Positions 25,945-35,315 of a stretch of DNA of 64,000 nt are shown piece after piece (the first letter of the stretch is position 1; each line of letters starts with the position of its first letter). The DNA is from Chitinophagaceae bacterium (GTDB lineage: Bacteria; Bacteroidota; Bacteroidia; Chitinophagales; Chitinophagaceae): assembly GCA_016713085.1 (NCBI GenBank), contig JADJPV010000002.1, positions 682,001-746,000 on the forward strand. The letters run 5' to 3'. The notes below the pieces were generated by a model. That model saw nothing but the letters and a program-made list of their open reading frames with translations, was not told the origin of the DNA and did not search any database. A program made the position numbers and the translations under genes.

Positions 25945-26778
25945 TTATTTTATATCCTTCTGTAATTTTTCATTCAAAGCAACATAATCATCATTCTTTG
26001 CTTCTTTTGCCAGTTCCATTGATTTCATAGAAACGGCCATTGCTTCAGATTTCTTTCCCTGCTTTGCAAGTGCTTTTGCTTTTTGATAATAAATCCAGAA
26101 CGCTTTTGGATTTTGTTCAATGGCTTTATCATACCAAACAACTGCCTGACCGAGGTCTTTACCGTTTTCAGCATAATATGCAGCTGCACTGAAGTAAGGG
26201 CGACTGTCATTTTTCATCATCGTTTCAATCTGCTTCATTACTTTACCGTCAACATCGGTTGTAATCGGAAAAGAAATCAACGTTTTATCCCATGCCATCA
26301 TCAATTCACAACTGTTGTCTTTAATGTTTTCAATTGAAATGCCAAAGGTTTCAAAACTCCAGGGGAGTGTCATTGGCTTTGCCATTACACGTACTACATC
26401 CATTTCTTTTTTATAAGCTGAAGGCGATGTAACATCTGTTTGTTTGCTGATGATGACTGTCCATTCAGTAGCTGAAGGAATAGTGAGTAAGCCATATTTA
26501 CCTGCAGGAATTTTTGTTCCTCCAATAGTTACTTCATCTGTAAAGGTTAAGGTTGTTGCGCCGTTGGCACCAGTGCGCCATACTTTATCAAAAGGTACCA
26601 GGTCGCCGAAAATTTTACGGCCTTTCATATTCGGGCGGCTGTAAGAAAGTTCAATACTTCCAAGTCCGAAATCCTGTTTAACGGTTTGAGTGGTTGAAGG
26701 TTGAGGTGTTTTTAACTGTTGCGCCTCTGCCATAAGAATAGAAGCAACGCAAATGGCTGATAAAAGAAATTGTTTCAT
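25945..26778 (-). CDS. DUF2911 domain protein with TPR-like tail
   Basis: Secreted protein of 277 residues from ATG 26778 (the frame also allows a TTG nine bases upstream). The signal peptide ends AEAQ. The DUF2911 domain (about residues 30-180) has the typical LSYSRPNMKGRKIFGDLVPFDKVWRTGANGATTLTF and GTKIPAGKYGLLTIP. The C-terminal part carries TPR-like helices (AVVWYDKAIEQNPKAFWIYYQKAKALAKQGKKSEAM). The role of DUF2911 is unknown. It is common in Bacteroidota genomes as a stand-alone secreted protein. Confidence 0.9.
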   Translation of the reverse strand: MKQFLLSAICVASILMAEAQQLKTPQPSTTQTVKQDFGLGSIELSYSRPNMKGRKIFGDLVPFDKVWRTGANGATTLTFTDEVTIGGTKIPAGKYGLLTIPSATEWTVIISKQTDVTSPSAYKKEMDVVRVMAKPMTLPWSFETFGISIENIKDNSCELMMAWDKTLISFPITTDVDGKVMKQIETMMKNDSRPYFSAAAYYAENGKDLGQAVVWYDKAIEQNPKAFWIYYQKAKALAKQGKKSEAMAVSMKSMELAKEAKNDDYVALNEKLQKDIK

Positions 26779-26849
26779 TTTTGACAAGTGATTTAGTTGC
26801 CAAAGATAGGGAAGTGCATGAAAGCGGCAGAAGATTTATATAAGCGGAA

Positions 26850-28067
26850 TCAGAACTGAATGGTTAACCTGGCACGCTCTTTTTTACCTGTTTTTGATTT
26901 CCATTTCGGTCCTTCTTTAATAATGCGGATTGCTTCGTTGTTACAGGTAGTACAACTGGAACGTTCTACTTTCAGGTTGGCTAAAGAACCATCCGGATTT
27001 ACATCAAACGAAACCTCCACTTCTTTTTTCTCAGTTGACTGTTTTTTTAAGTTAAGATCGGCTTCACGCAGGTTGTTGACGATATAGGTGCTGTAGTTTT
27101 TCCACCCATCCGCCGGTTCGCTCTCCATTTCAGTTACTTCTGTTTTCATGGCAGAAGGGCGGTCCTTATTTTTTTCATACAAGCGATCAAGGGTTGGTGC
27201 ATTTGCAATAACTGATTCGTCTTTCAGTACAATTTTTTGTGTTTGATTGCTTCTTAATTGCAGGGAGTTACTGAAATAACCAACTGACTTTGTTTCTACA
27301 TTCAAAACTGTATCGGATGATACGAGGATAAAATTTCCTTTTGCATCAGCGTAGGTTCCTACGCCTGATTTTACTTCTGTTATATTGGCAAAGGGAAGTG
27401 GCTGATTGTTTTCATCTACCACCACACCACTGAATTTATTAAGGTTAACAAAATTGGATTTCTTTTTTTCTTCCTGCTTTTTTACAACTACTTCATTCAA
27501 GGTTTGGTCATCATTTACTTTTGATTGAACAGCTGCTACGCTTCCACTTGCAACAGGTTGTTCTTTTACAATTGCGGGTTTTGTTTCTGCAACTGCCGGT
27601 TCATTTGCAGGTGCTGTTGTTGTTTCCAAATCCTTTACCGGCCTTTCTGTTTTATAAGAAGGTGTGGAGGCAGGAGGAGTAACAATATTCTTCGCATTGT
27701 CGTTTACTGCAACAGTGTTTGAATCAACTGCAGTTTCTGTCTGTACAGTTGATGAAGTATCTTTCTTTGTAAGTTCAGCAACTGGAGCTGTATTTTTTAT
27801 TTCTGTTTGATTGAACATGCGGTACAGCACAACGGAAGCACTTAATAAAATGATCAATCCTGCAGCAATGCTCATCCACTGGCGGAAGGAACCTTTGATA
27901 ACAATACCTGTTTTCTGTTTCTTTTCTTCCAGCCGTTCTTTCAGTTCTGTAAGATCGGCCTGTACATTTATTTTATCAAGGGATGTACGGTATCCATCAA
28001 CTGCATCATCCAGGAACGGATCATCCATCATTGCCTGTTCAAAGGCATGCATTTCAGCAGTACTCAT
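26850..28067 (-). CDS. Membrane anti-sigma-like factor with carboxypeptidase-regulatory and TonB-like domains
   Basis: A 405-residue protein from ATG 28067. A short cytoplasmic part (EMHAFEQAMMDDPFLDDAVDGY, the zinc-free anti-sigma-like motif of Bacteroidota) precedes one membrane helix (about residues 64-85, MSIAAGLIILLSASVVLY). A long Ala/Pro/Thr-rich spacer, a carboxypeptidase-regulatory-like domain (FSGVVVDENNQPLPFANITEVKSGVGTYADAKGNF) and a C-terminal TonB-like domain (VEVSFDVNPDGSLANLKVERS) follow. It lies after an ECF sigma gene on the same strand and probably holds that factor inactive. The frame is open upstream with good homology (INYNAHDIERYLSKKMS) but has no ATG there. Confidence 0.8.
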   Translation of the reverse strand: MSTAEMHAFEQAMMDDPFLDDAVDGYRTSLDKINVQADLTELKERLEEKKQKTGIVIKGSFRQWMSIAAGLIILLSASVVLYRMFNQTEIKNTAPVAELTKKDTSSTVQTETAVDSNTVAVNDNAKNIVTPPASTPSYKTERPVKDLETTTAPANEPAVAETKPAIVKEQPVASGSVAAVQSKVNDDQTLNEVVVKKQEEKKKSNFVNLNKFSGVVVDENNQPLPFANITEVKSGVGTYADAKGNFILVSSDTVLNVETKSVGYFSNSLQLRSNQTQKIVLKDESVIANAPTLDRLYEKNKDRPSAMKTEVTEMESEPADGWKNYSTYIVNNLREADLNLKKQSTEKKEVEVSFDVNPDGSLANLKVERSSCTTCNNEAIRIIKEGPKWKSKTGKKERARLTIQF

Positions 28068-28182
28068 TTTTTTGCTGAGGTAACGTTCAATATCGTGTGC
28101 GTTGTAGTTGATCTTTTTTCTTTTACTAATGACTATTTACTTCTGTTTACTGATTCGTTGTTTTCCTTGCAGCTAAAAGCGA

Positions 28183-28848
28183 TCAGCTTACAGCTTTTTC
28201 TTCCATACAAAGTTTCAAATTTCTCCGTCCATTCTGAATATTACTTCTCACTTTATTCCAGTCAATCCCGGTTTGTTCCATAATATCATTATAACACTTC
28301 CCCTGTAAATAGAACAAGGTAACACAGGTTTTTTGTTCTGCCGAAAGCTGTTCCAGGCATTTTTCCATACCTGTAAGTTGTTCTTCCTTCTGCATTACAC
28401 CCTCCAGATGCAGCATTTCCTCCGTTTGCATAAACTGTTCGGATATTTCTACCATATGGTGGCCTTTTTCCCGGCGCAGCTGCATCAGGCAGTGGTTGCG
28501 GCTCAGGGTATAGAGCCAGCTTTTGAAATTACTTACTTCATGCTGTTTCAATTTGGTAATCAGTTCCTCGTAAATATTGATCACGGCATCCTTCGAGGTC
28601 TCAGGGTCTTTGAGGTACTTGAGGCAAACACCGTAAATAAGATCCATATAGCGCTGGTAGAGGATGGAAAGTGTGTTTAAATCACCATCCGCCCGGTAAA
28701 AATGTACCAGCTCAGTATCTGAATAGTTGTTCTTTTCTTTTTCCCGGATGAATGCCAAGTAAAACAGTTGAGGGCGGAAGTTAGGTAAAAATATTTTTCG
28801 GGCTGGTTGTGTAATTGTGAAAGTGGCTGCATCTGATTTAAAAATCAC
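28183..28848 (-). CDS. ECF-type RNA polymerase sigma factor
   Basis: Sigma-70 family ECF factor with region 2 (LSILYQRYMDLIYGVCLKYLKDPETSKDAVINIYEEL, then FKSWLYTLSRNHCLMQLRR) and region 4 (LSAEQKTCVTLFYLQGKCYNDIMEQTGIDWNKVRSNIQNGRRNLK). The longest frame starts at a GTG (28848) only five bases from the divergent VWA gene. The conserved protein probably begins near REKEKNNYSDTELVHFY, but no ATG is in frame there, so the start is uncertain. It forms an operon with the anti-sigma-like protein downstream. Confidence 0.9.
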   Translation of the reverse strand: MIFKSDAATFTITQPARKIFLPNFRPQLFYLAFIREKEKNNYSDTELVHFYRADGDLNTLSILYQRYMDLIYGVCLKYLKDPETSKDAVINIYEELITKLKQHEVSNFKSWLYTLSRNHCLMQLRREKGHHMVEISEQFMQTEEMLHLEGVMQKEEQLTGMEKCLEQLSAEQKTCVTLFYLQGKCYNDIMEQTGIDWNKVRSNIQNGRRNLKLCMEEKAVS

Positions 28849-28853
28849 AATTT

Positions 28854-30758
28854 ATGCGTTACATCATCACCGCAGTTATCCTGGTAGCTGCCATCATCAA
28901 CACCGGTTTTTATGAACCTGTTACAATTTCAGGTAAAGTAACAGATGAAAACGGATCGCCGCTTGCAGGTGTTTCTGTTTTTGAAAAAGGAAAGAAGAAC
29001 GGAACTGCAACAGATGCTGCAGGAGCGTTCAGTATGAAAGTATCAAACAGTAAGGCAACCTTAGTGTTTTCTTATGTTGGGTACTCATCCAAAGAAGTAG
29101 GGCTGAGAGAACACACTTATATATCAGTTTCATTATCGCCATCAACTCAGCCATTAGAGGAAGTGATTGTAACAGGGTATGGAGAACTTAAGAAAAAAGA
29201 AATGACTGCCTCCGTTGCTACAGTTCTTCAGGGTAAATCGGCCGGGATTTCGATCAATCGAAATTATTCACCAGGTTATATAAAAGATGAAGAAAATTTT
29301 AATACCGAAGATTATGATGGTATTACCGAAAATCGTTTCCGTAAAGTAAATGATGAGCCTCTTTCTACTTTCTCCATTGATGTGGATGGTGCATCTTACA
29401 GCAATGTGCGCCGCATGATTAACTATGGACAGCTGCCACCGGCAGGCGCTGTACGTGTGGAAGAGTTCATCAACTATTTCAAATACAAATATCCTCAGCC
29501 AGTTGATAATGATCCATTCAGTATTAATACAGAAATGAGTGTTTGTCCTTGGAATAAACAGCACAAATTAGTGATGATTGGTTTGCAGGGAAAACAAATT
29601 GCAACAGATAAACTGCCTCCATCAAACCTTGTATTCCTCATTGATGTGAGCGGTTCTATGAGCGATCCCAATAAACTACCATTGGTCAAAGCGTCATTAA
29701 AATTATTGGTTGATCAGTTGCGTGAACAGGATAATGTTGCCATTGTAGTGTATGCAGGTGCAGCAGGGTTGGTTTTACCATCTACAAGTGGAATGAACAA
29801 AGAAAAAATTATTGCAGCAATTGATAAACTGGAAGCTGGTGGTTCAACAGCAGGCGGAGCGGGAATTCAATTAGCATACAAAGTGGCCAAGGAACAATTC
29901 AAGAAAGGCGGTAACAACCGTGTAATCCTTTGTACGGATGGTGATTTCAATGTTGGTATGAGCAGTGATGATGCAATGGAACGGTTGATTGAAGAAGAAC
30001 GTAAAAGCGGTGTATTCTTAACTGTACTTGGTTATGGCATGGGAAATTACAAAGACAATAAAATGCAGAAACTTGCCAACAAGGGAAATGGTAATCATGC
30101 CTATATCGATGGAATGAATGAAGCAAAGAAAGTACTGGTGAATGAATTTGGAGGAACCATGTTCACCATTGCCAAAGATGTAAAGCTGCAGATTGAATTC
30201 AATCCTGCACTGGTACAGGGGTATCGGCTGGTGGGTTACGAAAACCGAATGCTCAACAAAGAAGATTTCAACAATGATAAGAAAGATGCGGGTGAATTGG
30301 GAAGCGGTCATACCGTTACTGCCCTGTATGAAATTATTCCGGTTGGAGTGGAAAGCGAATTCCTGGAAGATGTGGATGAGTTAAAATACCAGAAGCTGCC
30401 AAAGAATAAGAAGAGTGAATTGAAGAATGAAATCATGACAATCAAATTCCGTTACAAAGAACCCGATGGAGATGTAAGTAAATTGATTGTACATCCGGTA
30501 ACAGATGAAAAAGTTCCTGTTGATCAGACTTCAGAGAATTTCCGTTTCGTAAGTGCGGTTGCACAGTTTGGAATGCTGCTGCGTAATTCAGAATTCAAAG
30601 CAGATGCATCTTATGAAAAAGTGCTGAAGCTGGCAACCGGTTCATTGGGAAAAGATGAAGAAGGTTACAGGGCTGAGTTTATTAAACTGGTACAGCATGT
30701 AACAAGTATTGCGAAGAAAGAGAATAAGCACAAGGAAAGTGTGGTGATAGAAGAATAA
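28854..30758 (+). CDS. VWA/YfbK-like protein with SusC-like N-terminal module
   Basis: A 634-residue exported protein with a signal peptide. A carboxypeptidase-regulatory-like domain (about residues 23-100: ISGKVTDENGSPLAGVSVFEKGKKNGTATDAAGAF) and the SusC-type linker LEEVIVTGYGELKKKEMTAS follow. The YfbK N-terminal region (STFSIDVDGASYSNVRRMIN, PPAGAVRVEEFINYFKY) comes next, then a VWA domain with the MIDAS motif DVSGSMS near residue 264 and CTDGDFNVGMSS, and the C-terminal DUF3520-like part. It probably binds a protein partner through a metal. It is divergent from the sigma/anti-sigma pair, a plausible regulatory link. Confidence 0.9.
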   Translation: MRYIITAVILVAAIINTGFYEPVTISGKVTDENGSPLAGVSVFEKGKKNGTATDAAGAFSMKVSNSKATLVFSYVGYSSKEVGLREHTYISVSLSPSTQPLEEVIVTGYGELKKKEMTASVATVLQGKSAGISINRNYSPGYIKDEENFNTEDYDGITENRFRKVNDEPLSTFSIDVDGASYSNVRRMINYGQLPPAGAVRVEEFINYFKYKYPQPVDNDPFSINTEMSVCPWNKQHKLVMIGLQGKQIATDKLPPSNLVFLIDVSGSMSDPNKLPLVKASLKLLVDQLREQDNVAIVVYAGAAGLVLPSTSGMNKEKIIAAIDKLEAGGSTAGGAGIQLAYKVAKEQFKKGGNNRVILCTDGDFNVGMSSDDAMERLIEEERKSGVFLTVLGYGMGNYKDNKMQKLANKGNGNHAYIDGMNEAKKVLVNEFGGTMFTIAKDVKLQIEFNPALVQGYRLVGYENRMLNKEDFNNDKKDAGELGSGHTVTALYEIIPVGVESEFLEDVDELKYQKLPKNKKSELKNEIMTIKFRYKEPDGDVSKLIVHPVTDEKVPVDQTSENFRFVSAVAQFGMLLRNSEFKADASYEKVLKLATGSLGKDEEGYRAEFIKLVQHVTSIAKKENKHKESVVIEE

Positions 30759-30769
30759 GAACTGTCAAT

Positions 30770-30802
30770 GGTCAGGCCGCTCAAAGCGGCCAGACCTTTT
30801 TT
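30770..30802 (+). terminator. Intrinsic terminator after the VWA gene
   Basis: GGTC and GGCCGCT pair with AGCGGCC and GACC (one A-A mismatch) over a CAA loop, followed by TTTTTT. Confidence 0.9.
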
Positions 30803-30820
30803 AATCAAAACAAATATGCC

Positions 30821-31819
30821 ATGAGAATAAAACTGACGATGCTTTTATTGATGCTTCAATCATTTACCGTAACAGCACAGCCAACTGTTCCCAATATTGG
30901 TAAAATGCCTGGTGAAAAAAGTTCTTTAGCAAAATCTTCAGGCACCCCGGGCAAATCTCCAGTAATAATCATAAGATGCAGAGCAACAATTCAACAAGGC
31001 AATGTGCCTCTGTATGTAGTTGATGGAGTTCCTTACGAACCGGATCAAATCAAATCCATCAAGCCAAATGATATTGAGAGTATTGATATTATAAAGGCAC
31101 CTTTAACTGAAGCTATTTTTAGTTGCAGGGCTCCAAGAAGCGCAGTTATTATCATCACAACTAAGAAAGCATATGAAAGGAAGTTTACAATCAAAGATTC
31201 AAAGGACAGGGTAGGGGTTGGTTTTGCAACAATCACTGCCACTTCATTGAAAACAGGTGATTCCGTTTCATTTGTGGCCAATGAGTTTGGAAGAATTAAA
31301 ACAGACTTATTAAAATCGCTGGATTATAAATTAAAAATTTCAAGTGCTGGCTATAAGACCAGAGAGCTTTCTCTTAGAGATACAGCCCGGAACAGGAATG
31401 AGATTTTACTTCAACGAGATGTGATTGAACTGAAATCAGTTGATGTTGTTGGATACAGAACGATTCGTTGCAGGACTATTTCATGTGGCATGCAGGGTGT
31501 TTCAATTTGCAGATGGGTAACCAATAAACAGGGTAATCAACTTAACAATGTTTCGCCAAAATGGAATGTTTATCCCAACCCTGTTGCCCAATCAGGAACA
31601 ATTAGCATATCCTTTCCAAATGTTAAAGAAGGTCTTTATCAAATCCGTTTAACAGGTTCATCAGGGCAATTGATCTACAGTTGTCAAAAACAAATCAGCA
31701 GTAAGAATCAAACAGAACAGATTCATTTAACAGCTCATACAGCGGCCGGAATTTATTTACTACAGATAGTAGATGAACAGCATAAAACAGTGCAAAGCAG
31801 TAAGCTGATTGTACAGTAA
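30821..31819 (+). CDS. Barrel-less TonB-plug-like protein with T9SS sorting domain
   Basis: A 332-residue secreted protein with a signal peptide (LLLMLQSFTVTAQ). Residues about 60-115 read like a SusC plug (GNVPLYVVDGVPYEPDQIKSI, IESIDIIKAPLTEAIF, AVIIITTKK) but no barrel follows. A carboxypeptidase-regulatory-like segment (about 125-205, GFATITATSLKTGDSVSFVANEFGRI) comes next, then a type A T9SS C-terminal sorting domain (WNVYPNPVAQSGTISISF, ending SSKLIVQ). Several cysteines are unusual (CRAP, CRTISC, SICRW). It is likely surface-attached through the type IX secretion system. Its role is unknown. Confidence 0.8.
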   Translation: MRIKLTMLLLMLQSFTVTAQPTVPNIGKMPGEKSSLAKSSGTPGKSPVIIIRCRATIQQGNVPLYVVDGVPYEPDQIKSIKPNDIESIDIIKAPLTEAIFSCRAPRSAVIIITTKKAYERKFTIKDSKDRVGVGFATITATSLKTGDSVSFVANEFGRIKTDLLKSLDYKLKISSAGYKTRELSLRDTARNRNEILLQRDVIELKSVDVVGYRTIRCRTISCGMQGVSICRWVTNKQGNQLNNVSPKWNVYPNPVAQSGTISISFPNVKEGLYQIRLTGSSGQLIYSCQKQISSKNQTEQIHLTAHTAAGIYLLQIVDEQHKTVQSSKLIVQ

Positions 31820-31827
31820 CGTATTGC

Positions 31828-31861
31828 AAACCGGGTTATTTCGAAATGACACGGTTTTTTT
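31828..31861 (+). terminator. Intrinsic terminator after the T9SS protein gene
   Basis: AAACCG and TTATTT pair with AAATGA and CGGTTT with a small internal mismatch, followed by a T run. The next bases contain an isolated TTATCCACA word. Confidence 0.7.
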
Positions 31862-31995
31862 GTTATCCACATTTTCCTGCTTTTGGTTTGATATTTGCAA
31901 TTATCATTTTATCCCAGAGTTTCCTTATTTGTGAAACTATCCATGTATCTCAGGCAGCAAGTATTTTTAAACTTACATAAACCACGGGAAAGGTG

Positions 31996-33226
31996 ATGAG
32001 TAATCTATTTATTTTACCGGGCAGCATTTTTACATTTAGCACAAATGAATTAATGGTCGTGTTTGCAGGGGCATTACTAAGCGGCTTTTTTGTTAAAGTC
32101 ATTCTTTGATAAAGTATGGCCCCGTGCAAAAAAAGGTAATGCTGAACAGATGGAACTGGAGCTTGAAACCCTTCAGAGTAAGTTCAGTGCAGAAATAATA
32201 AAAAAGGAAGAAGAGGCAAAAAGTTTCCAGGAAGAAATGAAGCAATCAGAAAAGAAAAACTTTGATCTGCAACTGCAATACGCCAAAGCATTGAATCATA
32301 TTGAAAATATGAAGTCGGGTTTGCAGGATGATGAATGGGATAGCGAAAATAATATCAATGTTACAGCCAATCAGGTATTACTTAATCTGCATAATAAAAT
32401 CAGTCAGCAGGAAGAAAATCTCTTACATCTCGAACAGCGTCTTGCACAAACAGAGCAACAGCGACTTGATACTGACGTATTGTATCAACAGGAACTTACT
32501 GCGTTTTCTGACTATAAAAAACTCATTGAAGAACAACAGAAAGAAGAAGAACTGATTGTTGCGAAATTACAGAAGCAACTCAGGGAAAAGGAAGATCAGG
32601 AGAAAATATATGAAGATAAGATCAGGGCATTTGATGAAAATAAAACAGAAGAATTTTTAAAGCAGGAAATACTGCAATTGCAGAATAAATTAAATAGCCA
32701 GTCTGAAGAGTATACAGCTGCTGCAACCATTTCACAAAAAGAAGAAATAGCCATTATCCGCACAAAAGCCGAAGAAGTTTCTGCATCAATTGAAGGGTTC
32801 AGGGATCATTTAACGGGAATTTTCCGTGATGCTTATTCCTATGAACAGCTTTTGTCGAGTAATGAACGGTTGAATCAAACCATTAACCAGGTGCAACAGG
32901 AAAAGCAGATGGCAGAAGAACTGTTAATCGCATTTCAGCAGCAACATCAAACTGTACTTACAGCTGAAGCTGAACAGAAAGAATTCATTGAAACACTTCG
33001 ACAGCAAATTGCTGAAAAGTCGAATGCAATGGGAGAGTTACAGCAGATCAGAGACGAATTGCAGGTATCAGTGAATGAATTAACAATGAAGCTGTCAGAA
33101 AAAGAACGTATTTCAAGAGAAATGATCCATGCTATGAAAGACATTGAACACAGGTTTGGTGGCTCGCATGAAAACTATGAAGACGGAGCGGCAGTTATGG
33201 AAAATGGCGACATGCATTACAGATAA
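31996..33226 (+). CDS. Membrane-anchored coiled-coil protein (one-base frameshift)
   Basis: From ATG 31996 the protein reads MSNLFILPGSIFTF and a membrane helix (ELMVVFAGALLSGF). A T6 run at 32086-32091 then breaks the frame; with five T it continues LLKSFFDKVWPRAKKG into a long coiled coil (about residues 45-370, heptads rich in Glu, Gln, Lys, such as QSKFSAEIIKKEEEAKSFQEEM and LRQQIAEKSNAMGELQQIRDEL). Full length is about 409 residues. There is no signal peptide cleavage site, so it is probably anchored in the inner membrane with the coil in the cytoplasm. No family was recognised. Envelope or division scaffolding would be a guess. Confidence 0.7.
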
Positions 33227-33252
33227 AATTCAACATCTTTTAAAACCCTGCT

Positions 33253-33684
33253 ATGTTATTCAATATCCATGACGTAAGAACTTCCCTTGTGGAGAAGTTT
33301 GGTGAAGCTGTTATTTATTTACAGGATTTATCAGGCAGCGAATCGTTTGTTGTGAATCCTACTTACCAGCTTTGCGTATTTAATTATTTACTGTTTGAAA
33401 AAAACTGGAAGTTTGATACGTTGAAAGATATTGCTCTTTCATTTAACCCTGAGCTGAGCAGTTGTGAATATTCTCTGCAATACCAGTTAAACAGCAAATT
33501 ATTTAACAACAGGTTGAAATTACTCCTGCCTGTTAATTTTTCTAAACGACAGGTTTTTTCCCTCAGTAACCGGTATAACAATGCACTGAAAATGGAGAAG
33601 GAGATTGAAAGCATTTACAAGATTCAGTTTGTAACAAAGCCCACCAGGTTTGCAAGAATCAGGAAGCAGTTAACTGAAAAATGA
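33253..33684 (+). CDS. Hypothetical protein, 143 residues
   Basis: It starts 26 bases after the coiled-coil gene on the same strand, so the two may form one transcript. Soluble, no signal peptide, basic C-terminus (KPTRFARIRKQLTEK). The central stretch FNYLLFEKNWKFDTLKDIALSFNPELSSCEYSLQYQLNSKLFNNRLKLLLPVNFSKRQVFSLSNRYNNA shows regular alternation of helix and strand. I do not recognise a family. Confidence 0.65.
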   Translation: MLFNIHDVRTSLVEKFGEAVIYLQDLSGSESFVVNPTYQLCVFNYLLFEKNWKFDTLKDIALSFNPELSSCEYSLQYQLNSKLFNNRLKLLLPVNFSKRQVFSLSNRYNNALKMEKEIESIYKIQFVTKPTRFARIRKQLTEK

Positions 33685-33730
33685 ATCCGATTATGAATAA
33701 TTTAACGGTGCCGAATTTCTTTTGATCATT

Positions 33731-34635
33731 TTATTTATGACCAAAGCCCGGATGAAACTGCTCTACTGTTTTTCTTAGAAACTCCCTGTCGAGGTGCGTA
33801 TATATTTCAGTAGTGGTAATACTTTCATGCCCCAGCATTTCCTGTACAGCACGAAGATCAGCGCCGCCCTCCACCAAATGTGTGGCAAATGAATGACGGA
33901 AGGTATGAGGTGAAATATTCTTTTTTATTTCAGCCTGAATGGCCAGTTCTTTTATAATCAGAAAGATCATAATCCTTGATAATTCGTTTCCATATTTATT
34001 CAGGAACAAATAATCTTCTTTGCCCGGTTTGATCTTTTGATGAACACGGATATCATCTTTATAAATAGTGATATACTTAATGGCACTGCCGCCAATGGGC
34101 ACCAGCCTTTCTTTATCTCCTTGCCAATAACACGGATAAAGCCAACATCTAAATAAAGATTCGAAAGTTTAAGGTTCACCACTTCACTTACACGCAGGCC
34201 GCAACTGTACATTGTTTCAAGAATGGCTTTGTTGCGTCCTCCTTCAGGTTTACTGAAATCAATTTTATTCATCATGCTTTCAATTTCCTCAAAGCTCAAT
34301 GTATCAGGTAACGCTCTCTTTAACTTTGGTGCTTCCAGTAATGCAGTAGGATCTTTTACCGTGATCTGTTCCAGCAAACAATATTTGTAAAACTGCCGCA
34401 GCCCGGAAATGATTCTTGCCTGGCTGCCTGCACTCAATCCGAGTTCTGTAATCCATTTCAGGAACTGCTGCAAGTCTTTTAATGTAAGATCAGCAGGGGC
34501 TTTCAGATTATTGATCACCTGCAGGTATTGTGTCAGCATCTCTACATCATGCAGATATGCCACCACTGAATTTTCACTCAGCGACTTTTCTAACTGAAGG
34601 TAAGCTTTGAATCCCTTTTTATACGGTTCCCACAT
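33731..34635 (-). CDS. xerD: Site-specific tyrosine recombinase XerD (one-base frameshift)
   Basis: Tyrosine recombinase that resolves chromosome dimers with XerC at dif sites. From ATG 34635 the N-terminal SAM-like domain (YKKGFKAYLQLEKSLSENSVVAYLHDVEML) is followed by the catalytic domain: ETMYSCGLRVSEVVNL (first Arg), then SPHTFRHSFATHLVEGGADLRAVQEMLGHESITTTEIYTHL with the His-x-x-Arg, His and Tyr. The frame breaks at 34119-34120; one more G on the minus strand restores VIGKGDKERLVPIGGSAIKY and a normal protein of about 300 residues. The break removes no motif. A sequencing error is likely. Confidence 0.92.
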
Positions 34636-34676
34636 GAACTTTCTTGAATTGAAGATTGAAAGATAAGAACAAATAG

Positions 34677-34754
34677 TTGCCACTAAGACGCAAAGACACC
34701 AAGAAAAATCAACAGAATTTTGGTGAACTTTCTGTCTTTGAGTCTTTGTGGCAC
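34677..34754. repeat. Degenerate inverted repeat (CAAAGACACC-type)
   Basis: TGCCACTAAGACGCAAAGAC on the left and its near reverse complement GTCTTTGAGTCTTTGTGGCA on the right, about 25 bases apart. It lies in the divergent gap between xerD and the YkgJ-like gene. Confidence 0.6.
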
Positions 34755-34808
34755 ACCTTCTGTTTTTTAAAAGCTGAATGACTATATTCGCAGCTTAATA
34801 AACTTTGA

Positions 34809-35315
34809 ATGAAACCTTTGCATTTACCTTCTTTTAAACGTTTGATGCTTAAGAACCGCCGCCGCTTCCGTTATTTCCTTACCCGTTTGGAAACTGTGAA
34901 ACCAAAAGGGCTGGATAAAATGGCAAAAGAAGCAGATAAAGAAGTGTGGGCTGAAACAGATTGCCTGAGCTGTGCCAACTGCTGCAAGACAATGACTCCA
35001 ACTTTTACAAAACAGGATATCAAACGCATCTCTGCACATTTCAATCAAACGCCGCAGGAGTTCACAGATAAGTGGTTGTTTAAAGAAAGAGGTACGGGTG
35101 ATATGATGAATAAAAAGCAACCCTGCCAGTTCCTCAACTTAAAGGATAACAAGTGTTCTATTTATGCGATCCGTCCTGTTGATTGTGCAACTTTCCCTCA
35201 TCATACTAAAAAGGATTTTACAGAGTGGGTGCATGTGTACAAACAGAATGTTGAGTACTGTCCTGCTACCTATAAAATAGTAGAGAAGATGATGGAGAGA
35301 GTAGGCAAGGTTTAA
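34809..35315 (+). CDS. YkgJ-family cysteine-cluster protein
   Basis: A 168-residue cytoplasmic protein with the CxxCxxCC cluster in ETDCLSCANCCKTMTPTF and further cysteines in QPCQFLNLKDNKCSIYAIRPVDCATFPHH. The YkgJ family is thought to chelate zinc or an iron-sulfur cluster; the precise role is not known. The N-terminus is basic (KRLMLKNRRRFRYFLTR). The start ATG follows a near -7 element. The C-terminus overlaps the stop of the convergent GNAT gene by four bases. Confidence 0.9.
   Translation: MKPLHLPSFKRLMLKNRRRFRYFLTRLETVKPKGLDKMAKEADKEVWAETDCLSCANCCKTMTPTFTKQDIKRISAHFNQTPQEFTDKWLFKERGTGDMMNKKQPCQFLNLKDNKCSIYAIRPVDCATFPHHTKKDFTEWVHVYKQNVEYCPATYKIVEKMMERVGKV

Noticed and set aside
31863..31871. 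Perfect DnaA-box word TTATCCACA, and two near matches around 55700-55725
   Set aside because: Isolated boxes without clusters, AT-rich unwinding region or replication genes; not evidence for an origin.
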